Positions 27,701-36,514 of a DNA stretch of 47,679 nucleotides are shown piece after piece. The DNA comes from a virus. The position numbers and the translations under genes are program-made. Position 1 is the stretch's first letter, and each line of letters begins with the position of its first letter. Below the pieces are notes generated by a model, which was not told where the DNA came from, did no database searches, and saw nothing but the letters and a program-made list of their open reading frames with translations. The stretch lies in the IMG/VR virus record IMGVR_UViG_3300031886_000658, positions 1-47,679 of that record; one strand, written 5' to 3'.

Positions 27701-30700
27701 AATGGCAATTAAAGTTCCATCGTCTGAAACTGCAACAGCTGAACCAAATCCTATACCTGCTACCGGTGTTACAATTTGTTGGCTAAATTCATAGTGTCCG
27801 TTGTTTAATCTATAAACAAGTACTTTAGGATCACCACTAGTATATTCAGCTACAACAACTAAAATATTTCCATCTCTATTAGTTGTAAATGGACCAAAAT
27901 TTGCAAGAAGACTTTGATCAAGAATAGTTTCGTCGTCAACTGTTAACCCTAAATCATTAGGAATATATCCTATATAATCTATATGCGATGATAATTGTGT
28001 CCAAAGTGATGGACTCCAAACACCTGCCGGTAAATTAGTTTTACTTTGCCAGAAATATTCATCATATAAAACAATATCATTTTCATAGTATGCTTGAGCT
28101 ACATCAAATACACCTTTATAATCTTTATCTTTTCCAGTTGCATAATCGAATACTTCTCCAGTACTATCAGTACCATGATTAAACAAGTATACCCTACCAG
28201 GTGAACCAAATGACCCTGGATCGTGCGTACCAACATAAAGATAATGTAATAATCCATTTGTAGCAAACTCTATTTGGTCGCCAAATTCTGTACCTGTAGC
28301 CGTATGTTCAGAAATATATCCGTGGTTTAATGAATACTCTCCATTAGCAGTCTTATCATAAGTTAAAATGATACCACAGTCGTCTTTATCATTGACAACA
28401 CCTTCTGCGTGTGCAGGAATATTATATTGTTGTAACCAGTCTTTGTTTAGTGGTGTTGGATAATTAGGTATTCTAGCAATTCCACTAACTTCACTGCTAG
28501 AATAAAAATGTACTTCTAATTCATTTTGAAAACTCGGCGAAGTAACTGGTAACTGAGCTGAATCCGTGTTCTTAACAACCACCATCTTACCTGTAGCCGT
28601 ACTATCCATATCCGCATGATCTAATCTCCCAGATAAACGATTGACGCCAGGGCTAATAGCATCTTTTATACTAATAGTACTTGTTGCACTATTATTAAAT
28701 CCGAAACTAAATGTTCCAGCTCGACCAGTTACAAATACTCTAGCTGTTAATAATTGTTGTTGTATATACGTAACTGTAGCTTCAGCACCTGTAGTATTAT
28801 CAATAATAACTTGATTTTCTAAAGGAACATAAGGATCACCACTTAAATCAAAGTTTGTAAATGTTATATCAATATATCCTGACCATAGATCAAAAATTGT
28901 ATGAGTTGAATCATTGAGATATGTAAATGTTAAACCTAATGACGCAGGATCAAAAACTGAAATAGGATCAACCCCTCCTCTAATAGTATTAACCCACATT
29001 TTAAACTCATCATCTTTATCAGCTAAATCTGTAAAAGTTTTAGGTGCTCTTACAAACCAAAGTTCACTTAAATTCGGTAATCCAAGTTTATCATAATAAC
29101 TTAAATGTCCTAGTCTGCCGCCTCTTGTTGGATCTGTAATAAGACTTAATGCACGAACATCATCCATTGTATTACTAAACGGAACTGGTGATCTTGATTC
29201 ACTTGAAGTTATAAAATCTTGACCTATAATATTTGGTATTGCAATTTCTTGTGCTTCGTTTACAGTTGTAGTAAACGTAGGTATTCCGTCAATCCTCCAC
29301 CATCCGCCAAATACTTCTGGGTGTGTGCCTGGTTGAACTTTTTCAAATGTTCCACAACTTACTGCGTTTAAGAAAATTTCATCTGTAGCAAGAAATTCTC
29401 CACTAACATCTTTCATATAAATTATTGCTTGACTAACATTTTCAATTCGAATATATTGTACTTCACCAACGGCTGTAGCCGACGATAGTGAATCTCCAAC
29501 AGTTGGAATGCGTATTAAATTGTCAACATATAAAATAGCATCAATTTTTGCCGCAATAACTTTTTGACCTTCTATTGCCGCAACACCTGGACCTGTTGCA
29601 CCCCACGGTAAAATACCAGTTGGATAATTTTGTGAAAATTCTTGCCAGTTAATAATTACTTTATCATTTTCAGCTGATCCATTATATTGTTCAACTGGAG
29701 CTCTAATTAATATGTGATCTGTAGTAACATCTAATCCATAATCACCTCTTATAGCATAAACTATTTTTGGATATGAATTGCTTAAGGCATCATAATTTGC
29801 TTCGTGAATAAATGACGTTGAATAAAAACTAGGAAATAATAATGCACCAGTTGCCGCCGCTATATCAAATTGTGCTTCCCAGAAAGCTTCTAAATACCTA
29901 ACAATGTCACCAGTAACATAAGATGTTCCGCCATCAAAGTCACCTTTCCATTTAGTTCTTACATTACTAGCATGGGGAGCCCCAATAACTAAATGATTAC
30001 CATCATCAGTTAATGCAACAGCTTGACCAAACTTTGCTGGTGGATCTCCAACATCACCATACAATTCTGTTGGAGCATCGATTGTTTGTCTATGAGTATA
30101 ATCTACATTATCTGAAACTCTAGTAAACACATAAACTTTTTCGTATTCAGCGGCTGATACAATTAAAATTGTATTTCTTTGATCAGTCGCAATAACTTTA
30201 CCAAATAAATGTCCTTCACCAGTGTTAACATTAGGAATCTGTTGGAATGAACTATATGTTGGTTTATTTTCTAATACAACCCAACGTCCTTGATCATCAT
30301 TATCAATCCAAATTAATTCACCTACGTTTAAGTGACTATTAAGAACTCTAACATTTGCTTCTGCTACCGTGGCAACTCTAGCTGAAATAAATTTAGTAAC
30401 AAATCCATCAGCTATTGGTACATCTTCTGTTGTACCATTTGCATAACAAATAATATTTCCTAGAGAAACACTTTTAACTTTAAAGAATTTTTCTGCACCA
30501 GTAACATCAAGTACACCTATAATTTCATCTGCGTCATATACAGCTTGTTCATTAAGAGTTATTGTTGTTGTTCCGGCGTCATTATCTGAAGTTACTTGTA
30601 CAACTCTGTCTACTGTTCTTACATACTTGAAAACATCCCATGATGTTCTATATTGACCAACCCAAATATAATTACCAACACTTAAATCTGTAATAGAAGC

Positions 30701-33700
30701 ATTAAGAATGTCATCATATTTTGCAACTGTTAATTGAACATCTTCTTCATTAACAAATCCTGCTGTTCGCACATATTCAAACTCTTTTGTATGTGTTGGA
30801 AATGGCTTATGATTATAACCATTTGGTTTTAAATAAACTTCAAATGGTCGTATACGATAAATTAAATCTGTTTCTATTCCTGAAACAGTATCAACTAATT
30901 CGACTGGTTGAGGACTTAATTTAAATTTGCCTTCATCTAATTTAAATTCGATTTCATCAAATCCATCTGAAGACCCATATTGTCCTAACTTAACAGCCCA
31001 CTCTTCATAAAAATCAATACTATCTTTATCTGCATTACTTAAAGCATCAAACAGTTTTGTTAAACTATTTTGTGTACCTTTATCTTGAATAAATCCTTGA
31101 TAAAATTTATACTGACTAACATCGTCATTAATAATGTTTGAAAGATACTCTCTTTTTTGATATCCAATAAGATGTTGGGCTATTACTTGCTGTTCTGTAT
31201 CAAAATTATCTGTATCTAAATCATAATAATCTTTAAATTGTTTTGCTTTATAATCTAAGTTGGGTCTTAATACAGAAGTAGGTTTCTTACTTAACCGCTC
31301 CCATAAAGAAGCATCAAAAGACTCTGCTCCTTCGATTTTTTGTTTAGCAAGATAATAAAATTCTTTATATTTTACTGTATCACCAACAGCATATTTTTTA
31401 TATTCAGCCCATTCAGTACAAATTGCATTATCATAAACAAACCCTGGAATATTTAAACTTCCATTCCAATCATCTGTACGATAACCTATAACTTTAACTC
31501 GTTCTTGTCTATATCCTGGTTCTAAATCATATATTATATCATTAAAAACAGTATGGTTGTCTATTAAAACAACGTGTTCTTTTTGTATTAATGGTAACTT
31601 AACAGCATATACACCATCAGCACTATTTTTTGCTGTAATTTTAAATTCACCTTCAGCACCTCTATAAACATCAATAAATTCTTTTAATAATTTTGTCCCG
31701 TCAGCTTTTAAAAGTGTGTAGTCATAAAAACTATCAAAAATATTATCCGAAACATGAAGTTCTCTTTTAAATGATAAATGATTACCGGCTGGACTTAAAG
31801 TTATTACACTATTATCAGCCCAATTCTGTGTAGTCCAGAATAAAAATTCTTTAGCACTTAACTCCCAATTTTCAACTAAATTAATATCGGGATTAAAGAA
31901 ATTAAAATCAAACCCTTTAGATTTTAACCAATGTCCATAACCTAATAAGAAGTCAACAACACCTTGAATGGTTGTAAATAAAGTACCATACGAAATTTCT
32001 TTTATACTATTAATAAGAGGAGGTGTCTGATCAAACTGACGTCTAAAGAACGCATCACGTCCACCACTTATAGGTAATTCAGCTAATTTAACAAAGTTAG
32101 TAGCTTCAAAATCTACATCAGCATCATGTGATGTCTTAACAGTAAAATATTCATTATCAAATTCAACAATTTGTCCTTCAAGATACTTCTGACCGGCTTG
32201 CCATCTAACAAAACTTTCAGAAACGCCTCCAACATTTACTACTGGATCATCTGATAACTCACGAACCTTAAAATATTTAAAATATGGATTAGTAGAATCA
32301 TACCCTCTTATAACAAATCCAGCAGGTTTCTTTTCAATAATAACTCCGCTATAACTTACTAAATCAATAACTGAACTTGCATTTAAAAATACTTCATAAT
32401 TCTCATCAGGAACAAAAACATTTCCTTCATTAAATGGACTTCTACTATCTAATAATAGTTTAAATTTAGATTTCTGAGTAAACCCAGCAATTTTAAATCC
32501 TAATTGATTTTTAATTTGCTTTAACTCGGTTTTATAAGAAGTATAACTATCTACAGCCTGTGTATTAACAAAGTTAAAGATATAATTGATAAATCCAGCC
32601 GTAGATGATCTATCTACATCTAGATATGTATTTGGAAAAACTATATCTTTAAACCTAATTCTTTTATCAGTATTACTATAAACAATTTCATTTGCTAAAT
32701 TTCTAACAGTTCGCGATCTATCAAACCCTAATCCCATAATTTTAGCTGGTTGATTAAGTATCCAACTTACAATAAATGCAAAAGGATATTCACTACTTCT
32801 ACGCCAAGCGGTTTCAGTTGGTGCTTCGTCACCAAAAACAAAAGCATCATCAGTTAATGCAAGAACATAATTTTTAGCATAGTTACTATCTAACGGACTT
32901 AATAAATTACCTTCACCATCTACTGGAATATGTTTTGTAATATCTTTTCTTGCATACGCTGTAAGATATTTTAATGCTTTGCCAGGTTCTCTAACAATTC
33001 CATCTTCAACATCTTTCCATAAAATTTTATTTTCTCTAGTATATGGAGCTGGTCCATAAACTGTTTGCCACCATGCAGGCTCAATAGTATAACCTAATAT
33101 TTCCCAGGGATGAGTATGCGGACGATCAGTATCATATGCTTCTTTATAAATTGCTCTCCAGTATCCTGCTAATTGATTACCATTCGGAGATGTCATTTTA
33201 CTATAATTAAATGTGAAACTATTTGTTCGTTGATAAAAACTATGATCAGTATAATCTAAATTACCAACATTGTTTAACCAACCTAGGAAGTCAGTAATTA
33301 AAGTCTTATCTCTATTCCATTTACTAAATCCTGTATCTCTACTGTCACCACCAATAAATTCATGAATATCTATTAATGTTTTATCATACTCTACTTTTAT
33401 ATTATTAAAAATTCTTTTTTCTAATTCTAATAAAAGTTCATCTCTATAATCTCCATAACAAACAAAAATATTACCATCATGACCTTGAATAACTTCTGTT
33501 GGTGTTTGATAGGTATTATCAATATATTTCTTTGGTTCATATTTAGGATACAATCCTAATTTAGATGGCGTTTCAGGAATATAACTTCCGTCAGATAACG
33601 GATATTCATAAATTTCAATTATATCATCTACAGCCTTAGTCGCTGTAATTGTAACAAACCCTGGATGATCTGTTTCAAATATATAATCAACACCATGAAG

Positions 33701-36514
33701 TAATTGAACTTTGTTTTTATAAATGTAAACAGACTGTGCTGACAATGATGCTAAATTAAAATCAGTTGATAGTGCATAAAACTTTGTGTCAACATCATCT
33801 ACAGTATGCTTTCCTTTTAATGATGTTCCTGCACCAACCATGTCACTAAAATAAAATGGCATATCATAAGTTTTATTTTTATTAATCTGCTTCATTAAGC
33901 GATCAAAGTGCTCTCTTATTTCTCCATCAAAACCTAATCGTGTTGCTTCTTGAAGAAATATGCGTCTAAACTTTCCGTATTCTTTACTAGCAAATCGAAG
34001 TGCTTTAATAATATTAGAAGTTCTATCAGTAATATGATACAAGGCAAGATTTACTGGGCCACTATGTTGAATAAATTTTGTACCCCAAGGTGCTAAATCT
34101 CCTAAATCTCTTAAATTATTAGGACCAGGAAACGTACCTATAAAATTATCATTATATTCAGTAACAGTTTGTACATGGTCGGTAACTTCGCCTACAGTAA
34201 ATGTAAGAACGTTATCATTTAATGGATTTCTTTCTAAATTCCAAGGAATTTCATAATACCCATTTTCATTTTTGTCAGTTGCACTATGGGTTTTAATTAA
34301 AACAACATCATCTTTTTTTAAGTCTTTTACAAATGTAATATATGCTATACCATTAATTCTATTAATTACGAAATCTGTTAAGGCTTCTTGTCTCTTCCAG
34401 TTAACATAAACTCTAGTCCATAAATCATTTAGATCACCACTTCTATCATAAACATCAATAGCATAATCATTAAATTGAATATCAATTACATATTGTCTTA
34501 TAACAAGCTGACGACTATGTGCAACAGCTTTAACCCAACCAGACTCATTAGTATACGTATTAATAGCAGTATAAACTCGTAATAACGCTATATCAGTTTT
34601 TCCTGTTAATAATGCATTATCTTGTTGATATGTATATTTGTCAGCTAATAAATTAAAATCAAATAAAATGTCTCCTGTGTTTTCTAAAGCTCTATAGCTT
34701 AGAGAAAATCCTAATTCAGGATCATTAACTACTCCAGCACCAAGTTTATAACTGAAAACCTTATTTCCAACAAATGTTGATGATGGATAATAAGTTGTAT
34801 CTGAAAGAGCATATCCATCCTTATCATATAACTCAAATAATGGAGCCTGATTTAAAGCAATTTTATCTTGTCCTGCTTTCCACTCAGTACCATTATAAAA
34901 CCACATCTTACCTTTATAAGTGTCACCATTCCTAACTAATACTGTTTCATTTTCAATTGGACTTGTGTCTGTTTCTTCAACAAGACTAATTTGTCTTACA
35001 AGATTATGTGTAATAAAGTTTACTTTAAAAATTTTACCTGATACTCTACTGTCAGGATCAGCAGTAAACAATATACGCATATTGTCAACAATATCTATAC
35101 CATCAATATTATATCCTATTGCACCTTCAACATCTGAAAACACATCTTTAGTAAATGTATCAAGCAAATCAATATCATTTTTAGCACTAGTACCAAAGTT
35201 ATATAATTTTAATCCTGCTTCAAATTCTATAATAGGACGCTTTGCTCTAAAATTTTGATCTAGTTCTGGAGGCGTTCCTGTAAGTTCAGCTACTTGTTCA
35301 ATAACTTGCTTATGAAACCATCTATTATATCTTGACCAAGGGTTTCGACTTTTAGATGCTTTATTAACTACAAGATAATCTTTTTCACCTGCAAAACTAT
35401 TAGCATTACTATAAGGTAATCTATCAAAACCTACAGTATCAAAAGGTACAGGTTTGTCTGTTGCATACGTAGCCGGAATTTCTAAATCTTTTTCATTAAC
35501 TAAAGTAATTTCGCTTCCTACACCTTCAACATACCACTCGCCTTCAGCATATTTTACTGGAGTTACATCTCCTTGGAAATAAACTTTCATTCCATTTGAA
35601 AAAGCTACTCCGCCAGTACTTGTATAAGTTTTTTTACCTATAATCTCAGCGTCAACATCTATTTCTGTATTATCAATTGCATCTGCAATTTGTATTAGCC
35701 CACTTGCATTAATATCATTGCCATTTACATAAAACAATGTATCAGGTGCATTATCAGGGATTGTCCAAGTAATAGTTCCAACATCAACTGTTTGAGTACT
35801 ATCATCTAATCCTGTAGTAAACAATAAACTAGGATCTAATGAACGTGCAGTTCTAAATGTTAGTGGCATTCCTACTGCATCAATTTCAAAAATGTATGTT
35901 TGACCTCTAAATAATTTTAAAGTTGGATTAGATGTTAATCCGTCAGGTGTGAAAATATAACTGTTATTATCTATATTATCTTTTTTAGTTACTTTGTATG
36001 TGCTTATAACATCTTTGGCGTTACCAGCAATCCCTAGTCCTATTGGACCTCCTGGAAGCCAATAATATTCTCTAAAGTTTACAAACTTGTCCCAATCAAT
36101 ATGAGGGCTCCAAGCATAATATTCAGTACTATTAAGTTTACTATGATTAGTTACATTGCCACCGAATGCTTTTATTTGATTAATGTAGTCATTATAGTCT
36201 TTATAAAATTTTACATTTTCTAAATTATCTTTAACTACTACGGCGGGCTCTAATTGATAATTTTCTCTATCTGGACTATGTTCTTTAATATAAACGTCAT
36301 TGGCTTTATATGCTCTAGCTGTTTCACGGCCAAAGTAGCCGTTTAACTTTTCAGCAACACCTGGTTGTACTAATTGATCTAGAGTTGCGCCTAAAAACTT
36401 TTTATTATGTCCAGTTCTAAAGTATCTAGGAAGTAACTCAGCACTATGTCTTCGTGGTGGCTTCTTGCTATCAGCTGGTAACGGATATTCATTTTGTTCA
36501 TTTGTAAAAGGCAT
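21782..36514 (-). CDS. Giant baseplate/virion structural protein (4910 aa)
   Basis: This is an uninterrupted 4910-codon gene in the place where T4 has gp7, gp8 and gp10. The N-terminus (MPFTNEQNEYPLPADSKK) is not a signal peptide. Residues about 190-275 resemble a cupredoxin-like beta domain (LFRGQTYIFEI ... DAPDTLFYVNG) without metal ligands. Residues about 2140-3100 contain FG-GAP-type propeller repeats at 2162, 2744, 2923, 2980 and 3060 (e.g. FGSAVAVSDDG...IGAP). Gly-rich GxGY repeats occur near 3490-3550 and 3850-3915. From about 4100 to the end there are several copies of a GDGSTxxF...VNG beta-sandwich domain. The reading frame shares one base with the gp6 stop. It is probably a wedge protein fused to cell-surface binding modules. 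The name and role are inferred from position. Confidence 0.85.
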   Translation of the reverse strand: MPFTNEQNEYPLPADSKKPPRRHSAELLPRYFRTGHNKKFLGATLDQLVQPGVAEKLNGYFGRETARAYKANDVYIKEHSPDRENYQLEPAVVVKDNLENVKFYKDYNDYINQIKAFGGNVTNHSKLNSTEYYAWSPHIDWDKFVNFREYYWLPGGPIGLGIAGNAKDVISTYKVTKKDNIDNNSYIFTPDGLTSNPTLKLFRGQTYIFEIDAVGMPLTFRTARSLDPSLLFTTGLDDSTQTVDVGTITWTIPDNAPDTLFYVNGNDINASGLIQIADAIDNTEIDVDAEIIGKKTYTSTGGVAFSNGMKVYFQGDVTPVKYAEGEWYVEGVGSEITLVNEKDLEIPATYATDKPVPFDTVGFDRLPYSNANSFAGEKDYLVVNKASKSRNPWSRYNRWFHKQVIEQVAELTGTPPELDQNFRAKRPIIEFEAGLKLYNFGTSAKNDIDLLDTFTKDVFSDVEGAIGYNIDGIDIVDNMRILFTADPDSRVSGKIFKVNFITHNLVRQISLVEETDTSPIENETVLVRNGDTYKGKMWFYNGTEWKAGQDKIALNQAPLFELYDKDGYALSDTTYYPSSTFVGNKVFSYKLGAGVVNDPELGFSLSYRALENTGDILFDFNLLADKYTYQQDNALLTGKTDIALLRVYTAINTYTNESGWVKAVAHSRQLVIRQYVIDIQFNDYAIDVYDRSGDLNDLWTRVYVNWKRQEALTDFVINRINGIAYITFVKDLKKDDVVLIKTHSATDKNENGYYEIPWNLERNPLNDNVLTFTVGEVTDHVQTVTEYNDNFIGTFPGPNNLRDLGDLAPWGTKFIQHSGPVNLALYHITDRTSNIIKALRFASKEYGKFRRIFLQEATRLGFDGEIREHFDRLMKQINKNKTYDMPFYFSDMVGAGTSLKGKHTVDDVDTKFYALSTDFNLASLSAQSVYIYKNKVQLLHGVDYIFETDHPGFVTITATKAVDDIIEIYEYPLSDGSYIPETPSKLGLYPKYEPKKYIDNTYQTPTEVIQGHDGNIFVCYGDYRDELLLELEKRIFNNIKVEYDKTLIDIHEFIGGDSRDTGFSKWNRDKTLITDFLGWLNNVGNLDYTDHSFYQRTNSFTFNYSKMTSPNGNQLAGYWRAIYKEAYDTDRPHTHPWEILGYTIEPAWWQTVYGPAPYTRENKILWKDVEDGIVREPGKALKYLTAYARKDITKHIPVDGEGNLLSPLDSNYAKNYVLALTDDAFVFGDEAPTETAWRRSSEYPFAFIVSWILNQPAKIMGLGFDRSRTVRNLANEIVYSNTDKRIRFKDIVFPNTYLDVDRSSTAGFINYIFNFVNTQAVDSYTSYKTELKQIKNQLGFKIAGFTQKSKFKLLLDSRSPFNEGNVFVPDENYEVFLNASSVIDLVSYSGVIIEKKPAGFVIRGYDSTNPYFKYFKVRELSDDPVVNVGGVSESFVRWQAGQKYLEGQIVEFDNEYFTVKTSHDADVDFEATNFVKLAELPISGGRDAFFRRQFDQTPPLINSIKEISYGTLFTTIQGVVDFLLGYGHWLKSKGFDFNFFNPDINLVENWELSAKEFLFWTTQNWADNSVITLSPAGNHLSFKRELHVSDNIFDSFYDYTLLKADGTKLLKEFIDVYRGAEGEFKITAKNSADGVYAVKLPLIQKEHVVLIDNHTVFNDIIYDLEPGYRQERVKVIGYRTDDWNGSLNIPGFVYDNAICTEWAEYKKYAVGDTVKYKEFYYLAKQKIEGAESFDASLWERLSKKPTSVLRPNLDYKAKQFKDYYDLDTDNFDTEQQVIAQHLIGYQKREYLSNIINDDVSQYKFYQGFIQDKGTQNSLTKLFDALSNADKDSIDFYEEWAVKLGQYGSSDGFDEIEFKLDEGKFKLSPQPVELVDTVSGIETDLIYRIRPFEVYLKPNGYNHKPFPTHTKEFEYVRTAGFVNEEDVQLTVAKYDDILNASITDLSVGNYIWVGQYRTSWDVFKYVRTVDRVVQVTSDNDAGTTTITLNEQAVYDADEIIGVLDVTGAEKFFKVKSVSLGNIICYANGTTEDVPIADGFVTKFISARVATVAEANVRVLNSHLNVGELIWIDNDDQGRWVVLENKPTYSSFQQIPNVNTGEGHLFGKVIATDQRNTILIVSAAEYEKVYVFTRVSDNVDYTHRQTIDAPTELYGDVGDPPAKFGQAVALTDDGNHLVIGAPHASNVRTKWKGDFDGGTSYVTGDIVRYLEAFWEAQFDIAAATGALLFPSFYSTSFIHEANYDALSNSYPKIVYAIRGDYGLDVTTDHILIRAPVEQYNGSAENDKVIINWQEFSQNYPTGILPWGATGPGVAAIEGQKVIAAKIDAILYVDNLIRIPTVGDSLSSATAVGEVQYIRIENVSQAIIYMKDVSGEFLATDEIFLNAVSCGTFEKVQPGTHPEVFGGWWRIDGIPTFTTTVNEAQEIAIPNIIGQDFITSSESRSPVPFSNTMDDVRALSLITDPTRGGRLGHLSYYDKLGLPNLSELWFVRAPKTFTDLADKDDEFKMWVNTIRGGVDPISVFDPASLGLTFTYLNDSTHTIFDLWSGYIDITFTNFDLSGDPYVPLENQVIIDNTTGAEATVTYIQQQLLTARVFVTGRAGTFSFGFNNSATSTISIKDAISPGVNRLSGRLDHADMDSTATGKMVVVKNTDSAQLPVTSPSFQNELEVHFYSSSEVSGIARIPNYPTPLNKDWLQQYNIPAHAEGVVNDKDDCGIILTYDKTANGEYSLNHGYISEHTATGTEFGDQIEFATNGLLHYLYVGTHDPGSFGSPGRVYLFNHGTDSTGEVFDYATGKDKDYKGVFDVAQAYYENDIVLYDEYFWQSKTNLPAGVWSPSLWTQLSSHIDYIGYIPNDLGLTVDDETILDQSLLANFGPFTTNRDGNILVVVAEYTSGDPKVLVYRLNNGHYEFSQQIVTPVAGIGFGSAVAVSDDGTLIAIGAPLQDEVETNNGAVYVYIQEAGSFIWSQTLYSPETDVAERFGATLDFDKNNLAVSSRGGDLIASTTFDANITIVPTSWDNNLTQFKVVNEDSGQVLIFQRFNNTLLYSEKFVFNNPVTRRFGDYLLFTDNHVYVAMPELTITPTDNFQGTIIDFRRERNVLSWQTLRSPLDQVDLKQFRGVFIYDTETNKLGSQIDYIDPIQGKISGIAEEEISFKTLYDPAVYTIGTAPSNVDTSNYWSKNYVGRLWWDLSTVKYHNPYQGSIIYQTANWNKLFKGSSIDVYEWVETELLPSQWLEQADTEEGLSKGISGVPRFDDNTLVSTRVYNKAAQSFSNKFYYWVKNRKFIPSEKEWRKTSAYDVAQLIEDPKAQGYKFAALLADNRFALYNTDALFNDVNSAVNFRYWTIENPNNIHNEYQVLSEGLDTSRPKADVERKWFDSLIGWDTNYRAVPDTDLSPKQKYGSLNSPRQSWFVNRLEAVKEVIERVNRVLKQHIIVDEYDLSKLKEVDVIPTLNSGKFDQSVDTYAEIVYVGTANIKQAVLTPIWLNGRLERVEIADGGRGYKVPPTYEFVNIGNGTAAELILTIDTLGKVNSVTVKHAGRNYPNDTGLIVRRYSTLVKADENITGKWSIHAYNTANTLWERTDSQAYNVPDFWGYIDWYAIDYNQFTNVDYLIDESYLLTSLDDDIGDIVKIKTVGTGGWLLLKKINSVVDADYTTNYETVGRQNGTIKFASSLYNYPTWNIGYDSLSYDTSDYDNQPVHEFRLILEALRDDIFIDDLAVEYNKLFIASLRYVFSEQKFVDWAFKTSFIKAKHNIGELAEKVTFQNDNLPSYEAFVGEAKPYKTKIREYLTSYTKFDNTNSITTDFDLPPAYKTEAGKIIPSSLKIKDDVLYGVDPGLVNYPNKHWKDNLGYEVVMIQIKDGGTGFLEVPVITISGGGGTGAKAQAYIGVGGAITWIKLTNVGSGYLSAPTVTVNGTQSEGSKPAVVSAKLGNGKIRSAHIISRFDRVSGAFLITTLEETESFTGNASKQKVDLKWPMDVRPSQIYITINDVELLTSEYTFKNIAYTDKSYTRYRGQIFFTEPPANLASIVVKYSKAIDMLQAQDRINLFYKPTDGMLGNDISQLMEGIDYGGVEVRSFDFGGGAGWFSEPWFTSTWDTFDNTFEDEVFQLDGSTNIFNLAQPLADGVLYNVYKNGVRVDDPEYDGSTVPGNPSAVMQTITGDGVTQTITLNEELIPTVDGDVIIIRKATSDGSFIPDPDAYDTALQGGDLAYQTAKGLLSEEIVVDGDGFITPLTSKGPEELIPGQVMDTVDFRVYDRTADGSCIISSHNYFGDGSISKFPINQLPASQKDLFVKVNGIILDTTEYTVNYQTKQVELVTVPQLNELVHISTMSNNGEKILDLDKFIGDGSTSQFVTPVVYKLGLTYTLTVDGETVTTDLSETDATYEVPGRAVFKLGTIPDPGAIIQYVIYDSTSQVFSQVTTDEFVGNAVTTKFTLSQTPFTSEPESHNIIVKLGNEILNAGYNQQFTVVPQREYQLREWQLATATFGANNVLVYLNGVAIELNTKWRWDTFNGSVVLFDDVGVNGDTLEVFIVDSGDYQLGYFDVGTSLFVKTPDDVYLDTPPPFGVKLTIYKFSKHDIRKIKRETFDVVARNAVTVGTDGYTEFHQLTNGIVRLREEAIDAEYVWVTLNKVLLTPSIDYYVTDDRKHIKIVSDIDPDDKIEVIHFTNPVIVPKFGFRIFKDMLNRTHYKRLGDSNKYTLAEDLHWYDSRIYVTNYDNLPLPNKDKGIPGIIFINGERIEYYLKEGGAIRQLRRGTLGTGVAELHKAGSDLFDQSATQTVPYKDEILTQVFEADGSTNAVTVDFIPKTVNEFEIFVAGKRLRKVSISSFDKTVDLDSPEADITLPAEFSVDGTTSTVILLNTPAINSKIIVVRKLGRTWTDSGVPLHRQENNIGRFLRSAEATLPK

